This document shows positions 24,822-30,617 of a stretch of 30,646 nt of DNA, piece after piece; positions within the stretch are counted from its first letter, which is position 1; every line of letters starts with the position of its first letter. A model generated the notes under the pieces. It worked only from the letters and a program-made list of their open reading frames with translations. It was not told the origin of the DNA and made no database searches. This DNA is from an uncultured Collinsella sp. (GTDB lineage Bacteria > Actinomycetota > Coriobacteriia > Coriobacteriales > Coriobacteriaceae). A program made the position numbers and the translations under genes. The stretch lies in assembly GCA_902479065.1 (NCBI GenBank), contig CABSNM010000021.1:1-30646 (forward strand). The letters are read 5' to 3'.

Positions 24822-24837
24822 TCCCCGATTCCTCCGG

Positions 24838-24970
24838 CCGGGCAAAACCACCAGTCCCATTCCGGTTTTGCCTGGCATTCCCTACATGACTGGTCGAGCT
24901 GCCGGTTTTGGAATTGCTTGAACCCCAAGCAGTGCCTCCGATAACCAATCCAAAATCGGCTCCTGACCAG
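24838..24970 (+). promoter_or_regulatory. Candidate pseudoknotted cis-regulatory RNA upstream of eda (copy A)
   Basis: A structured 5' element without known name. Parts: hairpin P1, GGCAAAACC (24841-24849) / GGTTTTGCC (24864-24872), extendable to 12 bp, loop ACCAGTCCCATTCC. Pseudoknot: CCAGTC in that loop (24851-24856) with GACTGG (24888-24893). Closing stem: CTGGTC (24890-24895) with GACCAG (24965-24970). Inner stem of 12 bp: 24901-24912 with 24949-24960, one G-U. Hairpin TGCTTG / CAAGCA (24915-24931). Then the tract GCAGTGCCTCCGATAACC (24929-24946). The pseudoknot and closing stem share four bases, so they compete, as in a switch. The eda ribosome site is 40 bases downstream. Copy B at 27076 has the same plan with paired changes. 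Confidence 0.65.
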
Positions 24971-25020
24971 CACATTTGGCAATCACGCGCCCATGCGCGC
25001 TACACATCGAAAGGAACATC

Positions 25021-25662
25021 ATGTTCGATCAGTTCTACACCACGCTTGAGTCCCTGGGCATCGTGCCGGTCGTCGTGCTCGACAAGGTCGAGGACGCCGC
25101 CCCGCTCGCCCACGCTCTTATGGCAGCCGGCATGAAGTCCGCCGAGGTTACCTTCCGCACCGCCTGCGCCGCCGAGTGCATCGCCGCCATGGCCGAGGCC
25201 GAGCCCGAGATGTGCGTCGGCGCTGGCACCGTCCTGACTGTCGAGCAGGTTGAGCAGGCCCGCGCCGCCGGTGCCAAGTTTATCGTCTCCCCGGGTTACA
25301 ACGAGGACGTCGTGAAACACTGCATCGATATCGACCTGCCCGTGCTGCCCGGCACCGTGACCCCCTCCGAGGTTACCGCCGCCGAGAACCTGGGCCTCAA
25401 GGTCACCAAGTTCTTCCCCGCAGCTCAGTACGGCGGCCTCAACACCATCAAGGCCCTTGCGGCTCCGTTTGTCGGCCATCGCTTTATGCCCACCGGCGGC
25501 GTGAACACTGCCAACGTCGAGGAGTACCTGAGCTCCTCCGCCATCATCGCCTGCGGTGGCACCTGGATGGTCAAGCCCGCCCTGTTCGCCGACGGCGACT
25601 TCTCCAAGGTCGAGCAGATCGCTCGCGAGGCCATGGACGTCGTCAAGAAGGTCCGCGGCTAA
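25021..25662 (+). CDS. eda: KDPG/KHG aldolase
   Basis: A 213-residue class I aldolase splitting 2-keto-3-deoxy-6-phosphogluconate to pyruvate and glyceraldehyde 3-phosphate. The ATG has AAAGGA 5 nt upstream. Key motifs: VPVVVLDK, AEVTFRT (E42, R46), VGAGTVLT, VSPGYNEDVV, and the Schiff-base lysine K130 in VTKFFPAAQYGG; PTGGVN and ACGGTWMVKP near the C-terminus bind the phosphate. Length is normal. It completes the kdgK-eda pathway from uronic acid or gluconate breakdown. The candidate RNA structure lies directly upstream, so its translation may be controlled separately from kdgK. Confidence 0.95.
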   Translation: MFDQFYTTLESLGIVPVVVLDKVEDAAPLAHALMAAGMKSAEVTFRTACAAECIAAMAEAEPEMCVGAGTVLTVEQVEQARAAGAKFIVSPGYNEDVVKHCIDIDLPVLPGTVTPSEVTAAENLGLKVTKFFPAAQYGGLNTIKALAAPFVGHRFMPTGGVNTANVEEYLSSSAIIACGGTWMVKPALFADGDFSKVEQIAREAMDVVKKVRG

Positions 25663-25680
25663 GTTTAGCTCTCTATCGTG

Positions 25681-25716
25681 AAAGGGGGCGTGCCCTAGAC
25701 CTCGCCCCCTTTCTTT
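25681..25716 (+). terminator. Intrinsic terminator after eda
   Basis: A perfect 10-bp stem AAAGGGGGCG / CGCCCCCTTT with a 12-nt loop, followed by CTTTT, 18 bases past the eda stop. Confidence 0.85.
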
Positions 25717-25740
25717 TAAAGCAGCTCGGAAGCGCGCCGT

Positions 25741-25950
25741 TTCCGTCACGAGCAAGAACCAAAACCGTCTTATATGCTGATAGAACGTGACGGAAGCGAC
25801 ACGCCCCCGAGCCGCTTTGTATAATCGGCTGGCAGTCGCGCTCAACTGAGCCACTTCGGTAAAAGCCGAGCCATCAAAACAGCTGCGGCGCCGTCTGGAG
25901 GAATGGACCCTTGCTTCCGGTCTTTTTCTCCAAGCGGTGCCGCAGCTTTG
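25741..25950 (+). ncRNA. Possible small RNA gene between eda and the GntR gene
   Basis: No open frame. A 10-bp inverted repeat TTCCGTCACG / CGTGACGGAA (25741-25750, 25786-25795) precedes a consensus -10 TATAAT (25820-25825); no good -35 seen. Beyond it, TCGGCT (25825-25830) pairs with AGCCGA (25864-25869). A layered hairpin follows: AGCTGCGGC (25881-25889) / GCCGCAGCT (25939-25947), CCG-TC-TGGAG / CTCCA-AG-CGG, GACC / GGTC. The order of matching stems suggests a transcribed RNA. It is not an SRP RNA or tRNA by motif. End signal is weak (TTTGTG). Confidence 0.35.
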
Positions 25951-25973
25951 TGCCCCGGTTACGCCCCAACGCA

Positions 25974-26038
25974 GTTGCGGTGAAATAGGGACTGTTTGCG
26001 CCACCTAGGCCGCAAAACAGTCCCTATTTCACCGCAAC
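25974..26038. repeat. Long palindromic repeat between eda and the GntR gene
   Basis: Arms of 27 and 28 bases: 24 consecutive matched positions starting GTTGCGGTGAAATAGGGACT, then a one-base bulge and TGCG / CGCA, with a spacer CCACCTAGGC. The outer GTTGCGGTG is shared with the repeat at 26820. It ends 16 bases from the GntR stop codon. Confidence 0.8.
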
Positions 26039-26053
26039 TTATATGGGGATTGA

Positions 26054-26746
26054 TTAGATGGCCGAGTCTTTGGACAGCTCAAAATAGTCGGGATGCAAGG
26101 CGATAACCGGACCTTGCTCTTCGGGCATCAGGTGCAGGTGTGTCTCTGCCAGATAGCTCGCCGCGTCGGTATCGCCCCTCTTAATGGCCTCGAGAATCCG
26201 GCGATGCTGCCGACGAATCGGCTCCCAATCCAGATCCTGTGACACCATACGCAACCAGTTGTATCGCTCAAAATGCGTGTTGATGCTCTTCATCCAATCC
26301 CACAACATGTGACGACCGGCAATCTCAAAACATGTCTCATGGAACAGGTTATCCAGGTCAAAGAAACGGCGCGTTTCGCCATGGTCGAGCGACTCGGACT
26401 CGGTAAGAATCTGCTCAAGCCGCTGCTTTTGCTCGGGCGAGGCGGCCGAACAGCATTTAATTAGCACGCTTCTCTCGAGCTTCTCGCGCAGAAAGCAGGC
26501 GTTTTCGGCGCGTTCCATGCTGATCTTAGAGACGTAGGTGCCGCTTTTGGGACGCGTTTCCACCAGCTCCTGCTCACGCAGGCGCACAAAGGATTCGCGA
26601 ATGGGCGTGCGCCCGATTCCCGTCTCCTTTTCCAGACCAATCGCCGAAAGACGCGTGCCGGGCCTGAGCTCGGCATAGATGATCTTGGAGCGCAATGCGT
26701 TGTACGCCTGGTCTTGCAGGCTCTGATAATGCTGGTGCTGTTCCAT
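26054..26746 (-). CDS. GntR/FadR-family transcription regulator
   Basis: A 230-residue regulator of the FadR subfamily. I chose the ATG at 26746 because GAGGG lies about 5 nt upstream and the protein then starts MEQHQHYQSLQDQAYNALRS, right at the winged helix. Longer frames begin inside the palindromic repeat. DNA-binding part: RSKIIYAELRPGTRLSAIGLEKETGIGRTPIRES and VETRPKSGTYVSKI. The C-terminal FCD domain (about 85-215) keeps the metal/ligand residues D-x-x-FH (LDNLFHETCF) and later histidines (RRQHRRILEAI, ETHLHLM). FadR-type regulators often sense organic or sugar acids, which fits the KDG genes beside it, but its target is not shown. Confidence 0.9.
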   Translation of the reverse strand: MEQHQHYQSLQDQAYNALRSKIIYAELRPGTRLSAIGLEKETGIGRTPIRESFVRLREQELVETRPKSGTYVSKISMERAENACFLREKLERSVLIKCCSAASPEQKQRLEQILTESESLDHGETRRFFDLDNLFHETCFEIAGRHMLWDWMKSINTHFERYNWLRMVSQDLDWEPIRRQHRRILEAIKRGDTDAASYLAETHLHLMPEEQGPVIALHPDYFELSKDSAI

Positions 26747-26819
26747 AAAGCCCTCGGATAAGTCCTCGGTTAGTCGAATACCACCATGCAATACTATCGC
26801 ATCCCCCGCCCCATCATAA

Positions 26820-26884
26820 GTTGCGGTGGAATAGTTCCTGTTCAAGGCCTTCAGCAGCAAAAACAGGAACTATTCCACCGCAAC
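26820..26884. repeat. Long palindromic repeat upstream of the GntR gene
   Basis: Perfect 23-bp arms starting GTTGCGGTGGAATAGTTCCT (26820-26842 and 26862-26884) with a 19-nt spacer. It shares GTTGCGGTG with the repeat at 25974, so the two flank the GntR gene. Confidence 0.85.
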
Positions 26885-26908
26885 TACAGCCAACGAGTTG
26901 TTGCGATT

Positions 26909-26924
26909 AGGTGAACGTTCACCT
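26909..26924. promoter_or_regulatory. 16-bp perfect palindrome, probable operator
   Basis: AGGTGAACGTTCACCT, in the gap between the GntR gene and the membrane-protein gene, 39 bases before TATACT. It fits a dimeric repressor site; the following TTTTTATTGTTTTT also allows a terminator reading on the plus strand. Which protein binds is unknown. Confidence 0.5.
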
Positions 26925-26940
26925 TTTTATTGTTTTTCTC

Positions 26941-26993
26941 TTCGCAAATAAAATCCCGTGCGTATACTTAGGCTCAAACGAAACCGATTTCGT
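26941..26993 (+). promoter_or_regulatory. Promoter with LacI-type operator upstream of the membrane-protein gene
   Basis: TTCGCA (26941-26946) and TATACT (26963-26968), spacer 16, then ACGAAACCGATTTCGT (26978-26993), identical to the 16-mer at kdgK and at nearly the same distance from TATACT (9 against 10 bases). This puts the gene at 27234 in the same regulon as kdgK-eda. Confidence 0.75.
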
Positions 26994-26996
26994 TGA

Positions 26997-27054
26997 GCGT
27001 GGGCAATAGGATGCTAAGACGCACCCTACCATCTTGGCATCTTATCGCCCACGC
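26997..27054 (+). promoter_or_regulatory. Long stem-loop downstream of the LacI operator (copy 2)
   Basis: GCGTGGGC (26997-27004) pairs with GCCCACGC (27047-27054); ATAGGATGC pairs with GCATCTTAT with one G-U. The inner part AAGAC-G / C-A-TCTT surrounds the loop CACCCTAC (27022-27029), identical to copy 1. Against copy 1, the outer stem changes GTTGG/CCAAC to GTGGG/CCCAC, keeping the pair. Confidence 0.75.
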
Positions 27055-27075
27055 AATACCATTTGCTTTCTTCCC

Positions 27076-27200
27076 GTCTCGTTGGACCTTTAGTCCCATT
27101 CCGGCACAGCGAGACACTTCCTAGACGACTGACCGTGGGGCCGGCTTTTCTGCTTTTGCAGCAGTGCCTCCGATAACCCTCTTTTGCCGGCCCGGGTCAG
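27076..27200 (+). promoter_or_regulatory. Candidate pseudoknotted cis-regulatory RNA (copy B)
   Basis: Same plan as copy A. P1: GTCTCGTTG (27076-27084) / CAGCGAGAC (27107-27115), one G-U, loop with AGTCCCATTCCGG. Pseudoknot: TTAGTC (27090-27095) with GACTGA (27127-27132), one G-U. Closing stem: CTGACC (27129-27134) with GGTCAG (27195-27200). Inner stem: GGGCCGGC (27138-27145) / GCCGGCCC (27186-27193). A short hairpin CTGC-TTTT-GCAG, then the same GCAGTGCCTCCGATAACC (27161-27178). Here CTTTTT follows the closing stem, so that stem may also act as a terminator that competes with the pseudoknot. It ends 33 bases before the ATG. Confidence 0.65.
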
Positions 27201-27233
27201 CTTTTTCACACAACCGAAAGGACGGGTAGCAAC

Positions 27234-27914
27234 ATGCGACCGCTCATCATCATGCATGGCGAGAACATCGACTGGTGCCATACCGTCATCAGAATGCTGA
27301 TGTATCTTGTGGGCGTTGCAGTACTGGCACTCGGTATGAGTCTCCAGACGGCATCCGGCCTGGGCGTCGCCGCGCTCACGTGCTTTGCCACAACCCTATC
27401 CATGCTCACTGGCAAGACGCTCGGCTTTTGGATCACCGCAACCTACGTCGCCTACATCGTGGCGCAATTAGCCATCTTGCGAAGCGAGTTCCAGCCGCGC
27501 ATCCTGCTCGAGTTGTTCTTCTCAACGCTGATTGGCGGCTTGACCGACCTCTTCATGGCGGTCAACCCACTGCATCCCACGGCACTCCCCACACAGATTG
27601 CGACCATGCTGCTCTCCCTCGCTGTCACCGCATTTGGCGTAAGTCTCGTCGTCAACATGGGCGTTGTCCCCAACGCGCCCGACGGCTTGGTGCAAGTCAT
27701 TGCCGAAAAGCTTAAACGCCGCTTTGGTGACGTAAAAGTCGTGTTTGACTGCTCACATGTCGCCGCCTCGCTCGCGTTGTCGCTGATCTTTATGTACAAC
27801 CTGGGCGGCTTTGGCGTCACGACCGCCATCTCGGCACTGTTCCTGGGCCATGTCATCAACGTCGCCAACAAGCTGTTCGCCCAGCGCTTTATCCGCGCGG
27901 CATTCGGAAAATAG
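27234..27914 (+). CDS. YczE/YyaS/YitT-family membrane protein
   Basis: A 226-residue integral membrane protein with about five helices. Family-like tracts are GMSLQTASGLGVAALTCFATTLS near the first helices and SLVVNMGVVPNAPDGLVQVIAEK in the second half. Members are poorly characterised; some are thought to be transporters. The ATG at 27234 has AAAGGA about 12 nt upstream, a long spacing; ATG 27252 is an alternative. Its promoter, operator and leader copy those of kdgK-eda, so a role linked to sugar-acid use (for example transport) is inferred, not shown. Confidence 0.75.
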   Translation: MRPLIIMHGENIDWCHTVIRMLMYLVGVAVLALGMSLQTASGLGVAALTCFATTLSMLTGKTLGFWITATYVAYIVAQLAILRSEFQPRILLELFFSTLIGGLTDLFMAVNPLHPTALPTQIATMLLSLAVTAFGVSLVVNMGVVPNAPDGLVQVIAEKLKRRFGDVKVVFDCSHVAASLALSLIFMYNLGGFGVTTAISALFLGHVINVANKLFAQRFIRAAFGK

Positions 27915-27940
27915 CACCACCGTAAGAACCCGCGAACAGC

Positions 27941-28010
27941 GCTATACGTTGCTATATCTCACTATACTTTGCTATATCTTGCTATACTTTGCTATATCTT
28001 GCTATATCTT
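27941..28010. repeat. Seven 10-bp direct repeats upstream of the AAA ATPase gene
   Basis: Seven tandem units of the form GCTATAYYTT: GCTATACGTT, GCTATATCTC, ACTATACTTT, GCTATATCTT, GCTATACTTT, GCTATATCTT, GCTATATCTT. The period is 10, one helical turn, so each unit faces the same side of the DNA. Units contain TATACT-like -10 boxes. The array ends 17 bases before the ATG. It may be a multi-site operator or promoter array for the downstream gene. Confidence 0.85.
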
Positions 28011-28027
28011 GAGCAAAGGTGGCTCAC

Positions 28028-29119
28028 ATGCAAACAAACCCTTTTAAGCCCACAGCAGGTAAAACACCTCCCACGATTATCGGCCGCGAAGATGTACTCG
28101 AAGAATTCAATGAAGGCCTCGTCAACGGGCCTGGTGCCCCGGGGCGCCTAATGCGCATAGCCGGCGTCCGTGGAACAGGCAAGACGGTCCTCCTTGACGA
28201 GTGCTCACGTTTGGCGCAAAGCCGTGGCTGGACGGTCATAAAAGAGGTCGCAACCGAGGGACTTTGCCAACGCATTCTCGAACAGCTGCAGCCCAAATTC
28301 CAGACCAAACACGCCAGATTTGAGCCCACCGTAGCTGGCATATCCATCGGCAGCATAGACATTGAGCGAATCGGCCCATCGCTACGCGACGCCATGAGAC
28401 AGACAATATCCAAGAATGGAAATGGCCTGCTCATCACTCTCGACGAGGTTCAAGACGCAGAGCTCGATGAGGTCCGAGCGCTCTCCATTGCGATTCAGCA
28501 GGTTATCGGCGAAGACCTTGATATCGCCTTTGTTTTTGCGGGGCTGCCTTCGATGATTGAAAGCATCATCAACGGAAAGACACTTACGTTTTTGCGCCGT
28601 GCCCTCCCCTTTGACCTGAAGGCTGTGGCAGTAACCGAAGTGTCGTACTCCCTCGAGGAAACCATTGAAGCGTCTGGCATGGAGTTGCAGCCAGGTATTG
28701 CCGGCCAACTTGCCGAGGCAACGCAAGGTTATCCTTTCATGATCCAACTCGTTGGATACTACGCATGGCAGTTGGCAAGACGCGCACATACACCGATTAT
28801 TGGAGAAGAAGAAGCCGAGCGCGGCATTGCAACGGCACGCGAACGCTTCTGTGCCATGGTGATTGAGCCCGCGCTACAGCGCATTCCGCCCACGTGCATC
28901 GCTTATCTGCTGAGCATGGCATCTTTGGGGCAGACGAGCTCGACCAGCATGGTTGCCGATGCCCTAAACAAAACGCCTCAACAGGTGAGTTCCGTCCGCA
29001 GCCGCCTGTTAAGAGAATCGATTATCGAGGCTCCCTCGTACGGCAAGGTCTCATTTGCCATCCCCTACATGCGCGACTACCTCTACGAGCACAAAGCCGA
29101 ACTGGAAGTTGAACTGTAG
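28028..29119 (+). CDS. AAA+ ATPase with C-terminal winged helix (Orc1/Cdc6-like architecture)
   Basis: A 363-residue ATP-binding protein of a family common in Actinomycetota, function not established. I prefer the ATG at 28028 because AAAGG lies 8 nt upstream; a GTG at 28019 overlaps that site. The start NPFKPTAGKTPPTIIGRE is the family signature. Walker A is GVRGTGKT (46-53), Walker B LLITLDE (134-140, D139 E140). The lid region has ATQGYPFMIQLVGYYAW (STAND/Orc-like). The C-terminus (about 280-350) looks like a winged helix (SMVADALNKTPQQVSSVRSRLL). DNA binding is plausible, perhaps to the 10-bp repeats upstream. Less GC-rich than most of the window. Confidence 0.85.
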   Translation: MQTNPFKPTAGKTPPTIIGREDVLEEFNEGLVNGPGAPGRLMRIAGVRGTGKTVLLDECSRLAQSRGWTVIKEVATEGLCQRILEQLQPKFQTKHARFEPTVAGISIGSIDIERIGPSLRDAMRQTISKNGNGLLITLDEVQDAELDEVRALSIAIQQVIGEDLDIAFVFAGLPSMIESIINGKTLTFLRRALPFDLKAVAVTEVSYSLEETIEASGMELQPGIAGQLAEATQGYPFMIQLVGYYAWQLARRAHTPIIGEEEAERGIATARERFCAMVIEPALQRIPPTCIAYLLSMASLGQTSSTSMVADALNKTPQQVSSVRSRLLRESIIEAPSYGKVSFAIPYMRDYLYEHKAELEVEL

Positions 29120-29138
29120 AAACGGCAACTGCCCTGCA

Positions 29139-29293
29139 AGACGAAAACCGTTTTCGTACGGATTTAAAGCAGACGTAAACGATTTTCGTCTTGATTTGCG
29201 TACGGAATTAAGACGTAAATTGCGCTTTCGTACGCTTATTACCAGACGCAAATTGTTTTCGTCCGGCCATGCGTCCCCAATCTAGACGAAAAG
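29139..29293. repeat. Spaced AGACG repeat array
   Basis: Five copies of AGACGnAAA at 29139, 29171, 29211, 29244 and 29284, spaced 32, 40, 33 and 40 bases. The first four are followed by TTTCGT, making partial palindromes (ACGAAAAC-C-GTTTTCGT at the first). It lies between the ATPase stop and the decayed integrase region. Candidate remnant of an attachment or integrase arm region, or protein-binding sites. Confidence 0.6.
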
Positions 29294-29652
29294 AGCCCCG
29301 AGCTCGTATGAACTGCATCCCAATTCTTGGACGGGCGCCGATGCCCTGATCTCTGCCATGTCGAGGTGCGAGATCAAATCCTTGGCGCGCTCGCCGGAGT
29401 GGTATGCCTTGTTCGGCGCCACCTTCCTGTAGAGCTTCTTGAGCTTCGTCTTCCCCTTGTTGCCCGGCGGCATCTCCGTCTCAGGTGGCAGCCCTAGGAA
29501 GGACAGGACGCCGGGCAGGTCGCACAGCATCACGTCCTCGATGTCGGCCTTGGCCGCCAGGTCGACGACTCTCTGCGCTGTCGGCGAGATGTTCGGGGTG
29601 CTGCTACCGCCCGCTGGTTCGGAAGCTGGCGGGCAGTAGCGGCAGTAGCGGT
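29282..29652 (-). pseudogene. Unrecognised C-terminal protein fragment
   Basis: An open frame following the integrase remnant but in a third frame. It reads PHRYCRYCPPASEPAGGSST, then AQRVVDLAAKADIEDVMLCD, LSFLGLPPETEMPPGNKGKT, KLKKLYRKVAPNKAYHSGER and ELGCSSYELGALFV to the stop at 29284. The composition looks like real protein. I cannot name the family. An ATG at 29533 has no clear ribosome site. It is either the end of a decayed gene fused to the integrase remnant or a separate broken gene. A 9-bp tandem duplication GGCAGTAGC lies at about 29632-29650, near the break. Confidence 0.45.
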
Positions 29653-30551
29653 GTGGCTCGATAGGCCCGAATATCCGTAAGGAAGGTGCTCGCTCTCATA
29701 TGTGCTGATATGCCTCGCCTCGCGAACCTTGGGATGCTTCCTGAGGTAATCCCTCAATTCGAGCCACTCTTTATGCTCATAACGCTTCGAAATCGTTTCC
29801 CCGTCGACAGTTTCCTTCACATAATGGTATGTTCGAACGCCTTCGAACTTGCCGAACCCGTTCTCGACGCTGAAGTTTCTGAACCAGCGCGAAAACCCAT
29901 TCAGGTCCATGAAGTTGACTTGGGGATGCCTGTCTTTCGTTCGTTCGAATGAGTGGACGAGCGGAGTGCCTTTGACTTGTTCCAGGCCGAAGGCTTCCAT
30001 TTCGCGGGCCTGCTCCTTTTTCCAGAATTCGAGATACGACGTCAGCGTCTCGCTTATCGAGATCCTCCGCACGCTTTTCTTGCTTTTGGGCGAGCGAACG
30101 CTTCGATCGGCCGCGAACTGCTGCTCAATGAGGATGCTTCTGTTCTCGACGGAGACATCGGACCACGTCATCCCGAGGGCTTCTGCCCTTCTCATGTCGG
30201 TGTCGAGCATGAGCATCACGCATGTGATGTGCGCGTCCGGTTCTCGATTGAGTAGGATGTCGAGTAGGCGAGCGGCGTGATGGTTCCTTCGCGGTTGTCG
30301 TGGAACTTTTTTGCGTACGAGCCGACGGTGTCCCTCGATTTTTGGACGTAGGTGCCGCTGTTGAGTTCTGCCTTGTAGGCTTCGAGTGCGGCGTCGACCT
30401 CTCGGCTTTTGGTGGTATGTATGGTCTGCCACGGCGAATAGCGGTATTTGCCCGTGACCGGATCCTTGCCGAGGCTGTGACGGTAGCGCCACGTGTATTT
30501 GTCGCGGCGTTGCTTCGTTCCTTTGCCTATGACGAGAGGTCGGTCGTTCAT
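29653..30551 (-). pseudogene. Tyrosine recombinase/integrase, frameshifted and internally deleted
   Basis: Remnant of a phage or ICE-type integrase. ATG 30551 has AAGGAA about 5 nt upstream; the arm-binding domain follows (KGTKQRRDKYTWRYRHSLGK, TTKSREVDAALEAYKAELNS, SYAKKFHDNREGTITP). At about 30265-30285 the frame changes and the sequence jumps to the catalytic domain: ILLNREPDAHITCVMLML, DTDMRRAEALGMTWSDV (Box I arginine), SKKSVRRISIS. The whole ~90-residue core-binding domain is missing between. It then reads FSRWFRNFSVENGFGKFEGV and ends at YSGLSSH, where the HxLRHT box should start; Box II (HxxR) and the nucleophilic Tyr are absent. So it is inactive. A longer frame start upstream is only the adapter sequence. 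Confidence 0.85.
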
Positions 30552-30617
30552 CGTGTTCCTTGCCTGAAGTGCCTGAGAATCGCGCTCGGTTGCGCGGAAT
30601 GGCGCAAAGGGCTGGGG

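Noticed and set aside
25881..25947. Possible SRP (4.5S) RNA on the minus strand because of GACCGGAAGC
   Set aside because: The required GGUCC-GGAAGG-AGCAGCC core is absent; the loop does not form the GGAA tetraloop.
27941..28010. CRISPR array
   Set aside because: Units are 10 bp and contiguous, with no spacers and no cas genes in the window.
29139..29293. CRISPR array
   Set aside because: Motif too short and degenerate, spacing uneven (32-40), no cas genes.
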